A stretch of DNA of 64,000 nt. Source: Klebsiella terrigena (GTDB lineage: Bacteria; Pseudomonadota; Gammaproteobacteria; Enterobacterales; Enterobacteriaceae). Every line of letters starts with the position of its first letter. Position 1 is the first letter of the stretch. The DNA lies in contig NZ_BJNO01000002.1 in NCBI RefSeq assembly GCF_006539725.1, forward strand, positions 310,001 through 374,000, read 5' to 3'. The position numbers and the translations under genes were made by a program. The notes under the pieces were generated by a model that was not told the DNA's origin, made no database searches, and saw nothing but the letters and a program-made list of their open reading frames with translations. Positions 9,973 to 18,183 of the stretch are shown here, one piece after another.

Positions 9973-10611
9973 GTGTTCGCTGAGTTTGGTGTTTTGAACT
10001 ATTTGACCTACCTGGTCGGGGCTATTTTTATCATCCTGGTGCCCGGCCCAAATACCTTTTTTGTCCTCAAAACCGGCATCGCGCACGGCATCAGGAAAGG
10101 CTATCTGGCGGCGGCTGGCGTGTTTATCGGCGACGCGGTGCTGATGCTGCTGGCCTTTGCCGGCGTCGCGACGCTGATCAAGACGACGCCGGTACTGTTC
10201 AATATCGTGCGCTATCTCGGGGCCATCTATCTGCTGTGGCTGGGTGGCAAAATGCTCTACGCGGTGCTGACGCAGCGGGAAGGGCATAGCGATACCGACG
10301 CCGAGCCGGCGAGTGCGATCCTCAAGCGTTCGCTGACCCTCAGCCTCACCAACCCTAAAGCTATCCTGTTTTACGTCTCCTTCTTCGTCCAGTTTATCGA
10401 CGTCAGCGCGAAGACGCCGGGCCTGGCCTTCTTTATTCTGGCGCTGACCCTGGAAGTGATTAGCTTCATGTACATGAGCTTCTTAATTGTTTCCGGCTCT
10501 TTCGTGACGCGCTACGTTAAAACGAAGAAGAAGCTCGCCAAAATTGGCAACAGCCTGATAGGCCTGGTCTTTGTCGGCTTTGCCGCGCGCCTGGCGACGC
10601 TGCAGTCGTAG
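9973..10611 (+). CDS. leuE: Leucine exporter LeuE (LysE/RhtB family)
   Basis: Inner-membrane amino-acid exporter for leucine and analogues. 212 residues, identical in length and alignable end to end with E. coli LeuE ([90 protein letters not shown]). About six membrane helices. The start is GTG with AAGGAG seven bases before it. Its position beside yoaJK and dgcP matches the E. coli yea region, but yeaQ, yoaG and yeaR are absent. Confidence 0.95.
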   Translation: MFAEFGVLNYLTYLVGAIFIILVPGPNTFFVLKTGIAHGIRKGYLAAAGVFIGDAVLMLLAFAGVATLIKTTPVLFNIVRYLGAIYLLWLGGKMLYAVLTQREGHSDTDAEPASAILKRSLTLSLTNPKAILFYVSFFVQFIDVSAKTPGLAFFILALTLEVISFMYMSFLIVSGSFVTRYVKTKKKLAKIGNSLIGLVFVGFAARLATLQS

Positions 10612-10738
10612 CCGTCCGGCCGGTGGCGTGGTGCCGGCCCGCAGCGATAATCTCTGGATTGTAACAAAAGCCCTTCAATTTTAATTGCATTGGTGTTACA
10701 TATACAGCCGATTATCGGTCAGATAAAAGGGAACCCGG

Positions 10739-11002
10739 ATGATTCTGCATAAACTCATCAGCAATAAAAACAGTAAGAAATTTTTCTTGTCGATAGCGGT
10801 GGTGTTTGCCATCGCGCTTGCCGTGGTTGGACGCGCGACGTTTGGCGGCGTGGTGAGCGAGTACAATATGCCGTACTCCGAATGGACAACCTCGATGTTC
10901 TTCCTGCAAGGGGCGATGGTGACGGTCTACAGCATCGTATTTACGCTGCTTTTTTCTATTCCGCTGGGCTTCGTCTTCTTAGGTTCTGACCGCCAGGACT
11001 AA
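10739..11002 (+). CDS. Small two-helix inner-membrane protein, DUF2534-like
   Basis: 87 residues with two hydrophobic helices (about 15-33, FFLSIAVVFAIALAVVG, and 60-80, VTVYSIVFTLLFSIPLGFVFLG) and a short polar loop between them (YNMPYSEWTTS). It resembles the DUF2534 family of enterobacterial membrane proteins; no function is known to me. AGGGAACCCGG precedes the ATG. A strong terminator follows at once, so it is a single-gene unit. It sits where yeaR-yoaG-yeaQ lie in E. coli. Confidence 0.7.
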   Translation: MILHKLISNKNSKKFFLSIAVVFAIALAVVGRATFGGVVSEYNMPYSEWTTSMFFLQGAMVTVYSIVFTLLFSIPLGFVFLGSDRQD

Positions 11003-11008
11003 ATGAAA

Positions 11009-11045
11009 CAAGGCGAACCCATGTTCGCCTTGATCCGCCTTTTTT
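11009..11045 (+). terminator. Rho-independent terminator
   Basis: Perfect 10-base arms CAAGGCGAAC and GTTCGCCTTG around loop CCAT (11009-11032), with a T run at 11040-11045 after a short gap. It ends the DUF2534-like gene. The T run touches the stop codon of the convergent small lipoprotein gene. Confidence 0.75.
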
Positions 11046-11167
11046 CACCAGCCTCTGCCGTCGTAATGATGGTGGTGGTGTCTGTGATGATAGCCATCAT
11101 CAACAATGCATCCCGATAACAGCGTGCATAGCGCGAGCATCAACGACAACACGATCGGTTTTTTCAT
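11045..11167 (-). CDS. His-rich 40-residue lipoprotein
   Basis: A very short gene read directly from the sequence. The product begins MKKPIVLSLMLALCTLL, has a lipobox LSGC at residues 16-19, and ends in a histidine-rich tail (GYHHRHHHHHYDGRGW). GGAG lies 9 bases before the ATG. The mature peptide would be a lipid-anchored envelope peptide of about 22 residues with seven histidines, which suggests metal binding (inference). I do not recognise a named homologue. Confidence 0.65.
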   Translation of the reverse strand: MKKPIVLSLMLALCTLLSGCIVDDGYHHRHHHHHYDGRGW

Positions 11168-11298
11168 TTCTCACTTCTCCGTTAGTCCGCCGTCCGCCCG
11201 CGACTGGCGACGGGTTCGGCTGGTGAAGTGAGTGTATCGCGTTAAGTTATTGAGTGGATAAGACAACTCTGCAATTCAGGCGCGGCGGTAAAGGGCGG

Positions 11299-11373
11299 TT
11301 ACCACCAGCCAAACTGCACGCCGGCCAGCGCAATAACGGCGATAACAAGCATCAAAATGGTGCTTTTTTTCAC
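11299..11373 (-). CDS. yoaJ: Small membrane protein YoaJ
   Basis: 24 residues starting at GTG: VKKSTILMLVIAVIALAG then VQFGWW. This matches E. coli YoaJ (MKKTTIIMMGVAIIVVLG...ELGWW) in length, single membrane helix and GWW ending. The GTG overlaps the yoaK stop (GTGA), so the two are translationally coupled. The function of YoaJ is unknown. Confidence 0.88.
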   Translation of the reverse strand: MKKSTILMLVIAVIALAGVQFGWW

Positions 11374-11474
11374 GAAGCACCGCCCGGTGCCGCGTATCCG
11401 CCAACAAAAAACCAGCCAAGAAAAATGACGGCGATAATAAAAATTACTACCGGGAAAAGAATACCCAATTTCAT
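11370..11474 (-). CDS. yoaK: Small membrane protein YoaK
   Basis: 34 residues, MKLGILFPVVIFIIAVIF then LGWFFVGGYAAPGGAS, a clear match to E. coli YoaK (32 residues, ending FFIGGYAAPGA). Single membrane helix with a small-residue tail. AGGGA precedes the ATG by seven bases. First gene of the yoaK-yoaJ pair, downstream of dgcP on the same strand, as in E. coli. Confidence 0.88.
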   Translation of the reverse strand: MKLGILFPVVIFIIAVIFLGWFFVGGYAAPGGAS

Positions 11475-11531
11475 TGTGTTGTCCCTGAGCCTGCAAGTGA
11501 TGTCCGCTATCATACTGGAAATCCCGCCGGG

Positions 11532-12545
11532 TTAGTCAATATCCAGGAAGGTCTCTTTGCGGCGCGACTTTTTATCCTGATACATCGCATCGTCAGCGGC
11601 CCGCAGCGCGCTCTCCATATCCATCGTTTGTGGATCCACGTCGATCACCCCAAAGCTGGCGCCAGGGTAGCTAATCCGGTGCTCTGCGAGGAAGTAAATC
11701 CCGCCGAGCTCCTTGCGCAGAGCGGCGATAAACGCCTGCTGTTCTTCGGCTTCGAGGCCCGCGCCGATAATCAAGAACTCGTCACCGCCGAGGCGACCCA
11801 CCAGATCCCCCTGGCGCACGCGGGCGTTTAAACGCTCGCCGACCTGGACAAGGAAGTTATCGCCGCACGGGTGGCCGAACCGATCGTTGATCGCCTTAAA
11901 GTCGTCGAGATCGATGAAGATCAGCAAGATATTGCGCTGCAGTTCCCGCGCGCGCGGGAACATCGTCGAGAGGTGCTTGAACAGCGCGCGACGGTTGGGT
12001 AAGCCGGTTAATTCGTCGGTGTAGGAGTGCAGCTCCAGCGCCGAGTTGGCGGCGCGCAGCTGCTCGACCAGCGTCTCTTTCTCAACGTAGTGCGAGATGA
12101 GGTTGGCGAACAGGCCCATCACCTGCTCGCCTTCCAGGTTGTAGGGCTGTCTCTGGCGGCTGGTCGCACAGAGCGTGCCGTACAGCGAGCCGTCGGTCAG
12201 GCGCACGGGGATACTGAAAAAGGTAGTGATACCGAGCTCCTGGGCGGCAATGCACGAGCGCCAGCGGCTGGCGACGTCGTTGCTGAACAGGCAGTTATCA
12301 TCGATAGCGCGCTTGCACAGCGACTCGTTCCACGGGACGGAAAAGCCCTCCGGGATCGTCATTTCGCTACTGTTATGCGCATACATAACCAGCTGGCGCT
12401 GGGCGCTAAGATCAATTCGGGTCAGATAGGTCGACTCCATTCGGGTCACAAGTTCCAGCATCTCAAGCAGTTGTCGCACCAACAGCTCCAGCGAATGTTC
12501 GTTGGCGAGCGTTTGCGAGACGCGAGCAAGAATAAAATCTGACAT
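11532..12545 (-). CDS. dgcP: Diguanylate cyclase DgcP (GAF-GGDEF)
   Basis: Makes cyclic di-GMP from two GTP. An N-terminal GAF sensor domain spans about residues 15-165 (LYGTLCATSRQRQPYN) and the GGDEF domain about 175-335. The active site is GRLGGDEFLI, and the product-inhibition I-site RQGD lies exactly five residues before GGDEF. Length 337 against 341 in E. coli DgcP (YeaP), with a matching start MSDFILARVSQTLANEHSL. Cytoplasmic, with no membrane segment. Confidence 0.93.
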   Translation of the reverse strand: MSDFILARVSQTLANEHSLELLVRQLLEMLELVTRMESTYLTRIDLSAQRQLVMYAHNSSEMTIPEGFSVPWNESLCKRAIDDNCLFSNDVASRWRSCIAAQELGITTFFSIPVRLTDGSLYGTLCATSRQRQPYNLEGEQVMGLFANLISHYVEKETLVEQLRAANSALELHSYTDELTGLPNRRALFKHLSTMFPRARELQRNILLIFIDLDDFKAINDRFGHPCGDNFLVQVGERLNARVRQGDLVGRLGGDEFLIIGAGLEAEEQQAFIAALRKELGGIYFLAEHRISYPGASFGVIDVDPQTMDMESALRAADDAMYQDKKSRRKETFLDID

Positions 12546-12670
12546 GAATGTACGGCTCCCGATCGCCGAGCGCTATCGCCGGTAAAAGGCTGAAACGGCT
12601 AACAGCGAAAAGTAAACATAGATACAACAAATTTAACACATTAGCGGCGGGAATACCTGCGGTCGCAGTG

Positions 12671-12765
12671 GGAAAAAAAGCCCCGTCGGGGGCGACGGGG
12701 AAAAACTCATTGATTATGGAATGATCTGTTCTCTGGTCAATTCGAGAACAAGGGCTACTCTACGG
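12671..12765 (-). ncRNA. Candidate Hfq-type small RNA with terminator
   Basis: On the minus strand: a stem-loop with 7-base arms TGTTCTC/GAGAACA (12727-12750), a 26-base A/T-rich spacer, and a terminator with 8-base arms CCCCGTCG/CGACGGGG (12681-12700) followed by CTTTTTTT. No minus-strand gene ends just upstream, because yoaF lies on the plus strand. The 5' end is a guess, placed below a poor -10-like TAGAGT. It could instead terminate read-through from yeaO. Confidence 0.4.
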
Positions 12766-12844
12766 CGCAAAAGTGTAGTTAAAATGGAGAAATCGTGAAG
12801 AATCAGGGCCCTCATCGCGGCGCTGGTCAATAGAAGGAGTCAAA

Positions 12845-13096
12845 ATGAAGTGGATGACAATACTACTGCCGCTGGCGCTGGCCGGATGTGCGAAGCCGAC
12901 AACGCCGCCGGATGCACCGCCGCCGCCGAAGTCAATCGGCATGGCGAACCCGGCCTCGGTCTACTGCGGCGAGAAGGGCGGTAAGCTGATACCGGTACAG
13001 ACGCCGCAGGGCGTGCGTAGCGACTGCAGGCTGCCCGGCGGTGAAACCCTCGATGAATGGGAGCTGTGGCGCCGGGATCATCCTGCTAAGGCGTAA
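12845..13096 (+). CDS. yoaF: DUF333 lipoprotein YoaF
   Basis: 83-residue lipoprotein. The signal MKWMTILLPLALAGC has lipobox LAGC at 12-15, followed by a proline-rich linker (PPDAPPPPK) and a DUF333 domain (ANPASVYCGEKGGKLIPV, DCRLPGGETLDEWELWRRDHP). AAGGAG precedes the ATG. Its neighbours dgcP and yeaO are the same as in E. coli. The 3' end overlaps the convergent yeaO by 11 bases. Confidence 0.9.
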   Translation: MKWMTILLPLALAGCAKPTTPPDAPPPPKSIGMANPASVYCGEKGGKLIPVQTPQGVRSDCRLPGGETLDEWELWRRDHPAKA

Positions 13097-13451
13097 CCTC
13101 GCCGACCGGCAGGTTTTCCAGCCACTCGGCCAGCACCAGCGCGTGGTTTTGCCGGGTATCTTTTGCGGCGTAGATCAGCGTTAGCGGCTGCCGGTGAGCC
13201 AGCGTGGCCAGGCGTAGCCCCTCGTCACGATGGCTTTCCAGCTCCCGGCAATACTGCTCGCGGAAGCTGGCGAAGTCGATAGCTTCGCCGTGCAGGGCCT
13301 TGCGCAGCTCCGAGGACGGGGTCAGGGTTTTGCACCACTCATCGTAGCGCAGCGCCTCTTTTTTAATCCCCCGAGGCCAAAGCCTGTCGACCAGCACGCG
13401 ATAGCCGTCGCCGGCGTCGGCCGGATCGTAGACGCGTTTACATTGAATCAT
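13086..13451 (-). CDS. yeaO: DUF488 protein YeaO
   Basis: Cytoplasmic protein of 121 residues in family DUF488, function unknown. It has typical motifs VYDPADAGDGYRVLVDRLWPRGIKKE, LRKALHGE and LTLIYAAKDTRQNHALVLAEWL. The start MIQCKRVYD overlaps the 3' end of the upstream DUF523 gene by 14 bases, so the two form an operon. It is the homologue of E. coli YeaO by sequence and position. Confidence 0.9.
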   Translation of the reverse strand: MIQCKRVYDPADAGDGYRVLVDRLWPRGIKKEALRYDEWCKTLTPSSELRKALHGEAIDFASFREQYCRELESHRDEGLRLATLAHRQPLTLIYAAKDTRQNHALVLAEWLENLPVGEVTP

Positions 13452-14010
13452 CGCTATTCTCCATCCGTTGCATCCAGGCAAGCAGCTGCGGGATCTGCCC
13501 GTCGGAAAAAACCGTAATACCCTGTTCGCGCAGCAGGGCGGCCGCCACGCCGGAGCCGGGTTTGCGCTGCCCGCTAAAGGAGCCGTCGTAGATAAACTGG
13601 CTGCCGCAGGTCGGGCTGCCGTCGGTGAGCAGCGCCGCCTCGCAGCCCTCCTCCCGGGCGGCCTTCAGCGCCAGCCAGGCGGCCAGCTGATAGTGCGCGG
13701 TGACGTCGTGGCCGTCGCTTTCCACGATGCGCCCGCGATTTTGCATCACCTCCGCGCCCTGAGAGTCGACAATTTCCGCCGGCAGTCTCGGCACCGGTAG
13801 CCCGGCGGCCAGCTCGGGGCAGTGGATAACCAGCCGGTTTTCGCGCTGCCAGCGCGCCAGAGTCTCGGCCAGCTGCGCCTTGTCGCTGCCGTTATAGCGT
13901 ACCTGGAACCCCATCAGGCAGGCGCTCACCAGTAGCTTACCGCCGCCGGGGCGGGGCGAAAGCAAACGGGTCGTCCCGTCATCGGCCGTAATGGGAAGTG
14001 GTTTTTGCAT
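13438..14010 (-). CDS. DUF523 family protein
   Basis: 190-residue cytoplasmic protein with DUF523 hallmarks: VSACLMGFQVRYNG near residue 32, CPELAAGLPVPRLPAEI, and TDGSPTCGSQFIYDG with conserved cysteines. Function unknown. The start MQKPLPITADDG is chosen because GGAGA lies seven bases upstream; the frame stays open further with no ribosome site. It is not in this position in E. coli, where yeaO is followed by nimT, so it belongs to the inserted block. Confidence 0.85.
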   Translation of the reverse strand: MQKPLPITADDGTTRLLSPRPGGGKLLVSACLMGFQVRYNGSDKAQLAETLARWQRENRLVIHCPELAAGLPVPRLPAEIVDSQGAEVMQNRGRIVESDGHDVTAHYQLAAWLALKAAREEGCEAALLTDGSPTCGSQFIYDGSFSGQRKPGSGVAAALLREQGITVFSDGQIPQLLAWMQRMENSDDSM

Positions 14011-14228
14011 CGGTCTCTCCGGTATAAAAAATTCACCGTACTGCCTCATTGATTCCGCAGCAGTCGCGGAAGGCTGACGGCAGCGCGTGGCGATACCGAT
14101 ATTATCATCTGCCATCACCGACTACCAAAGCGTCGTCAGGGCGTCGCCGCCGGCGGGCGGCCTGTTGTCAAAGCGGGGAATCCCCCTGGAATCAGGAGTG
14201 TTATTTTTCTGTGCGACGCATAGAATAG

Positions 14229-14307
14229 CTCAGGACACATTGAGTTGTTATTGCTACAAATGGATTTTGCGCTTTAAATCAGCCCGTATCTCTGCGGGTT
14301 TTTTTTT
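14229..14307 (+). ncRNA. Candidate small RNA ending in a terminator
   Basis: A -10-like TAGAAT at 14221-14226 is followed by a small stem CTCA/TGAG near 14231-14246, an A/T-rich stretch, and a terminator CCCGTA-TCTC-TGCGGG (14283-14298) with nine T. No plus-strand gene lies upstream to need this terminator. The -35 is poor. A short sdaC leader or attenuator is an alternative. Confidence 0.3.
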
Positions 14308-14599
14308 GTTTAAAAATGGGACTTTTCTCCGCTATAGCGCTCTTGTAATATATTATTTTACGCCTTCTGAAAATCTCTTATTTATAATAGCGTATTAAAA
14401 ATGATACCTTAAAAATATATTAAATTTCAGGTGCTATTTTTGATACTTTAAAAGTCCTCGCGATAAATCAGGTTATGTGATCGCCGTATATACATCAGTT
14501 TGGCTTAATTTAATAAAATAGCAAAACAAACACAGCAATTTATTACCTGAAACAGAGTCAGTTAAATCTGACTCCTCTCTATATTATTGAGGCCATATT

Positions 14600-15883
14600 A
14601 TGGAAAGCGTTCAAAATACCCTCGTTGCTCGCGAAAGCAGCGGCTGGAGAAAAAGTGACACCGTCTGGATGCTGGGGCTGTACGGGACGGCGATTGGTGC
14701 CGGGGTGCTTTTTCTGCCGATTAATGCCGGGGGTGGCGGCCTGATTCCGCTGATCATCATGGCCATCCTCGCCTTTCCGATGACCTTTTTTGCCCACCGT
14801 GGTTTAACCCGTTTCGTGCTCTCAGGTAAAAATCCTGGCGAAGATATTACCGAAGTGGTGGAGGAGCATTTTGGTGTCGGTGCCGGCAAGCTGATTACCC
14901 TGCTGTACTTCTTTGCGATTTACCCGATTCTGCTGGTTTATAGCGTCGCGATCACCAATACCGTCGACAGCTTTATTACCCATCAGCTCGGCCTGGTCTC
15001 TCCGCCGCGCGCAATTTTATCGCTGATTTTAATTGTGGGCATGATGGGCATTGTGCGTTTTGGCGAAAAAATGATTGTTAAGGCCATGAGCGTACTGGTA
15101 TTCCCGTTTGTCGCGGCGCTGATGGTCCTGGCGCTCTATTTGATTCCTCAGTGGAACGGTGCGGTACTGGATACCCTGTCGTTCAGCAGCGCTGCCGCCA
15201 CCGGTAACGGTCTGTGGATGACGCTGTGGCTGGCTATTCCGGTGATGGTGTTTTCCTTCAACCACTCGCCGATTATCTCCTCCTTCGCGGTAGCGAAACG
15301 GGAAGAGTACGGTCAGGACGCCGAACGTAAATGCGCCCGCATCCTCAGCTATGCGCACATCATGATGGTGCTGACGGTGATGTTCTTCGTGTTCAGCTGC
15401 GTGCTAAGCCTCTCTCCGGCAAACCTCGCGGAAGCGAAGGCGCAAAACATCTCCATCCTCTCCTATCTGGCAAACCACTTTAACGCGCCGCTGATTGCCT
15501 GGATGGCGCCGATTATCGCCATGATCGCGATTACCAAATCCTTCCTCGGCCACTACCTCGGCGCGCGTGAAGGCTTTAACGGTATGGTTATCAAGTCCCT
15601 GCGCGGTAAAGGCAAAACCATTGAAATTACCAAACTGAACAAGATCACCGCGCTGTTCATGCTGGTGACTACCTGGATAGTGGCGACCCTCAACCCAAGC
15701 ATTCTGGGGATGATCGAAACCCTGGGCGGCCCGGTTATCGCCATGATCCTGTTCCTGATGCCGATGTACGCCATCAATAAAGTCCCGGCCATGCGTAAAT
15801 ACAGCGGCCACATCAGCAACGCGTTTGTGGTGGTGATTGGGCTGATTGCCATCTCCGCCATCTTCTACTCTCTGTTCAGCTAA
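14600..15883 (+). CDS. sdaC: L-serine/H+ symporter SdaC
   Basis: Inner-membrane serine transporter of the HAAAP family, 427 residues and about 11 helices. It is nearly colinear with E. coli SdaC ([105 protein letters not shown]). GAGG precedes the ATG. It pairs with the downstream serine deaminase. The long AT-rich leader contains a TGTGA half-site (14476-14480), possibly for CRP. It sits inside the yea region, unlike in E. coli, so it may be a second copy. Confidence 0.92.
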   Translation: MESVQNTLVARESSGWRKSDTVWMLGLYGTAIGAGVLFLPINAGGGGLIPLIIMAILAFPMTFFAHRGLTRFVLSGKNPGEDITEVVEEHFGVGAGKLITLLYFFAIYPILLVYSVAITNTVDSFITHQLGLVSPPRAILSLILIVGMMGIVRFGEKMIVKAMSVLVFPFVAALMVLALYLIPQWNGAVLDTLSFSSAAATGNGLWMTLWLAIPVMVFSFNHSPIISSFAVAKREEYGQDAERKCARILSYAHIMMVLTVMFFVFSCVLSLSPANLAEAKAQNISILSYLANHFNAPLIAWMAPIIAMIAITKSFLGHYLGAREGFNGMVIKSLRGKGKTIEITKLNKITALFMLVTTWIVATLNPSILGMIETLGGPVIAMILFLMPMYAINKVPAMRKYSGHISNAFVVVIGLIAISAIFYSLFS

Positions 15884-15890
15884 GCTCCCG

Positions 15891-15913
15891 GCGCCTCCCG
15901 TCACGGGAGGCGC
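15891..15913 (+). terminator. Hairpin between sdaC and the serine deaminase gene
   Basis: Perfect 10-base arms GCGCCTCCCG and CGGGAGGCGC around loop TCA, followed by ATTCGTTTTGCTTT. The T run is interrupted, so it would give partial termination and lower expression of the second gene. Confidence 0.55.
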
Positions 15914-15946
15914 ATTCGTTTTGCTTTGTAACCCTATGGGTGCCAC

Positions 15947-17314
15947 ATGATTAGCGTTTTCGATATTTTTAAAATCAGTATCGGGCCCTCCAGCTCACAC
16001 ACCGTCGGGCCGATGAAAGCGGGAAAACAGTTTGTTGATACCCTGCAGGAAAAGGGCCTGCTGCATAAAGTGACTCGCCTGGTGGTGGACGTCTACGGCT
16101 CCCTTTCGTTAACCGGTAAGGGCCACCATACCGATATTGCGATTATTCTTGGACTCTCGGGTTATTTGCCGGATACCGTTGATATCGACGCCATTCCCAC
16201 GATTATCCGTGATGTTAATACCCTACAGCGTCTGCGTATTGAAGAGGGCCAGCGGGAAATTGAGTTCCCGGTGGTGGAGTGCATGCGTTTTCATAATGAG
16301 TTTTTACCGCTGCATGAGAACGGTATGAGCATCACCGCGCTTTGCGACGGAAAAATCGTCCACTTCCAGACCTACTACTCCATCGGCGGCGGCTTTATCG
16401 TCACCGAGGAGGAGTTCGGCAAGAGCCAGGATGCGGAGGTCGATATCCCGTTCCCGTTCTACTCCGCGCGCAACCTGCTGGCGCACTGCCACGATAACTG
16501 CCTGTCGATTTCTGCGGTGATGATGAAAAATGAGGTTGCCCGCCACGGCAGAGAAAACGTTGAGCAAAATATGGCGAAAATCTGGGAGACCATGAGAAAC
16601 GCCATTAATCGGGGCATGAGCACCGAAGGCCTTCTGCCGGGGCCGTTAAAGGTGCCGCGTCGCGCCTCCGCGCTGCACCGCGTGCTGGCTCCCCAGAGCC
16701 AGTCCATAACGCCGCTCAGCGCGATGGACTGGGTCAATATGTTCGCGATGGCGGTCGGGGAAGAGAACGCCTCCGGCGGCCGGGTGGTCACTGCGCCCAC
16801 CAACGGCGCCTGCGGTATCGTGCCGGCGGTGCTGGCCTATTACGACCGCTTTATCAAAACGGTGACGCCGGAAATCTATATGCGCTACTTCCTGACCGCC
16901 GGCGCGGTAGGCATATTGTACAAAATGAACGCCTCCATTTCCGGCGCGGAAGTTGGCTGCCAGGGGGAGGTGGGCGTGGCGTGTTCCATGGCTTCCGCCG
17001 GGCTGGCGGAGCTGCTGGGCGGCAGCCCGGAGAAGGTTTGCATTGCCGCTGAAATCGGCATGGAGCACAACCTTGGGCTGACCTGCGACCCGGTTGCTGG
17101 CCAGGTTCAGGTGCCCTGTATCGAGCGCAACGCGATTGCGGCGGTGAAGGCGATCAACTCCGCCAGCATGGCGATGCACCGCACCAGCGATCCGAAGGTT
17201 TCGCTGGATAAGGTCATCGATACCATGTTTGAGACGGGCAAAGACATGAACGCCAAGTATCGCGAAACCGCCCGCGGCGGGCTGGCGATTAAAGTCGCGG
17301 TCTGCGAATCCTGA
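15947..17314 (+). CDS. sdaB: L-serine ammonia-lyase, iron-sulfur type (SdaA/SdaB/TdcG family)
   Basis: Deaminates L-serine to pyruvate and ammonia. 455 residues, single-chain form. The N-terminal beta domain carries GPSSSHTVGPMKAGKQF and GSLSLTGKGHHTD; the C-terminal alpha domain carries APTNGACGIVPAVLAYY, GAEVGCQGEVGVACSMA and MEHNLGLTCDPVAGQVQVPCIERN, with the cysteines for the 4Fe-4S cluster. It diverges from each of E. coli SdaA, SdaB and TdcG, so the symbol rests on its pairing with sdaC. The ribosome site before the ATG is weak. Confidence 0.8.
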   Translation: MISVFDIFKISIGPSSSHTVGPMKAGKQFVDTLQEKGLLHKVTRLVVDVYGSLSLTGKGHHTDIAIILGLSGYLPDTVDIDAIPTIIRDVNTLQRLRIEEGQREIEFPVVECMRFHNEFLPLHENGMSITALCDGKIVHFQTYYSIGGGFIVTEEEFGKSQDAEVDIPFPFYSARNLLAHCHDNCLSISAVMMKNEVARHGRENVEQNMAKIWETMRNAINRGMSTEGLLPGPLKVPRRASALHRVLAPQSQSITPLSAMDWVNMFAMAVGEENASGGRVVTAPTNGACGIVPAVLAYYDRFIKTVTPEIYMRYFLTAGAVGILYKMNASISGAEVGCQGEVGVACSMASAGLAELLGGSPEKVCIAAEIGMEHNLGLTCDPVAGQVQVPCIERNAIAAVKAINSASMAMHRTSDPKVSLDKVIDTMFETGKDMNAKYRETARGGLAIKVAVCES

Positions 17315-17326
17315 CGTTTGCTCACG

Positions 17327-17351
17327 CCGCCTGCGCCGCAGGCGGTTTTTT
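17327..17351 (+). terminator. Rho-independent terminator after the sda pair
   Basis: CCGCCTG-CGCCG-CAGGCGG followed directly by six T, 12 bases past the deaminase stop codon. Confidence 0.85.
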
Positions 17352-17407
17352 CGGCCATTCTTTGCCCGCGCGGCTATCTCAGCCGGCGGGCGATTTCCCC
17401 CACCAGG

Positions 17408-17848
17408 CTAGTTTTTTTCCTCTGCTTCCGCCGGCGGAAAAGACCAGACAACGCTGTGAGATGCTGACGAGGTGTACCATTCGTTAATGGTGGCGTTCGC
17501 GTCGCTGGCCTTTTCGGCAACGGCGCATTTCTCTTTTGGCGGCTGCGCTTTTTTGCGAATACGGATACGGGGAGGGGCGGTGGCGTTGATTTGCGCATTA
17601 AAAGTACGAATGTGCGAATCGAATAAAACGGACTCCAGCTGATGCAAACGATCCAGACCGCGCAATATTCCGATTAGCGTGCTCAGGGTAACAGATTCAC
17701 CTAATTCTACGCGTTTGATGGTTGCTGCGCCGACCTGCGCACGTTCGGCGAGTTCAATTTGGGAGAGCCCGAGCTGCATACGCGTTTCTTTAATTCTGCG
17801 GCACAGTTCAGAGATAATTTCGCTATCGGACATGGTACTGAAACGCAT
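17408..17848 (-). CDS. XRE-family helix-turn-helix regulator
   Basis: 146 residues. An N-terminal HTH_3 domain (about 10-65: LCRRIKETRMQLGLSQIELAERAQVGAATIKRVELGESVTLSTLIGILRGL) is followed by a basic, proline-rich region (APPRIRIRKKAQPPKEK) and a tail of unknown function. GAGG lies eight bases before the ATG. It is convergent with the serine genes; the target is unknown, and the serine pair is a guess by position only. Confidence 0.8.
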   Translation of the reverse strand: MRFSTMSDSEIISELCRRIKETRMQLGLSQIELAERAQVGAATIKRVELGESVTLSTLIGILRGLDRLHQLESVLFDSHIRTFNAQINATAPPRIRIRKKAQPPKEKCAVAEKASDANATINEWYTSSASHSVVWSFPPAEAEEKN

Positions 17849-18183
17849 CTTGCTGCCTCTACTGCTTAATAAATCATTACGAATTATTTAACAGGCTAAT
17901 TTATAAATAAAGTGAATAATTCCTTTTTTGCGAGAGTAATAACACTGTTTTTTTATTTAACAAAGTAGCTACAAAAAGAGCAGGGTAAATAAATAGCGGG
18001 AATTGAATAAGATAGTCAAAAAGCGGAGAGGACTTTTAATTTATTTTCAGCGCGGGCAGCGCCTCTCACGCCAAATGCGGATCGCCCGCCGGGCGAAAAA
18101 TAAGGATTGTGTTCCGTGAGGGAGATCGCTAACCTGAGGCTCCTTGTGTTGCCCGAAAATCGTTCTGACATAAGGACCCTGCT
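17849..18183. other. 335-base intergenic stretch
   Basis: Divergent spacer between the XRE regulator and the amidotransferase-like gene. The first 150 bases are AT-rich (TTTTTTATTTAACAAAG) and probably hold the regulator's promoter. No open frame, RNA gene or clear repeat was seen. Confidence 0.4.

Noticed and set aside
10616-10640. GGCCGG/CCGGCC hairpin after leuE as a terminator
   Set aside because: Six-base stem with no T run; support is too weak to list.
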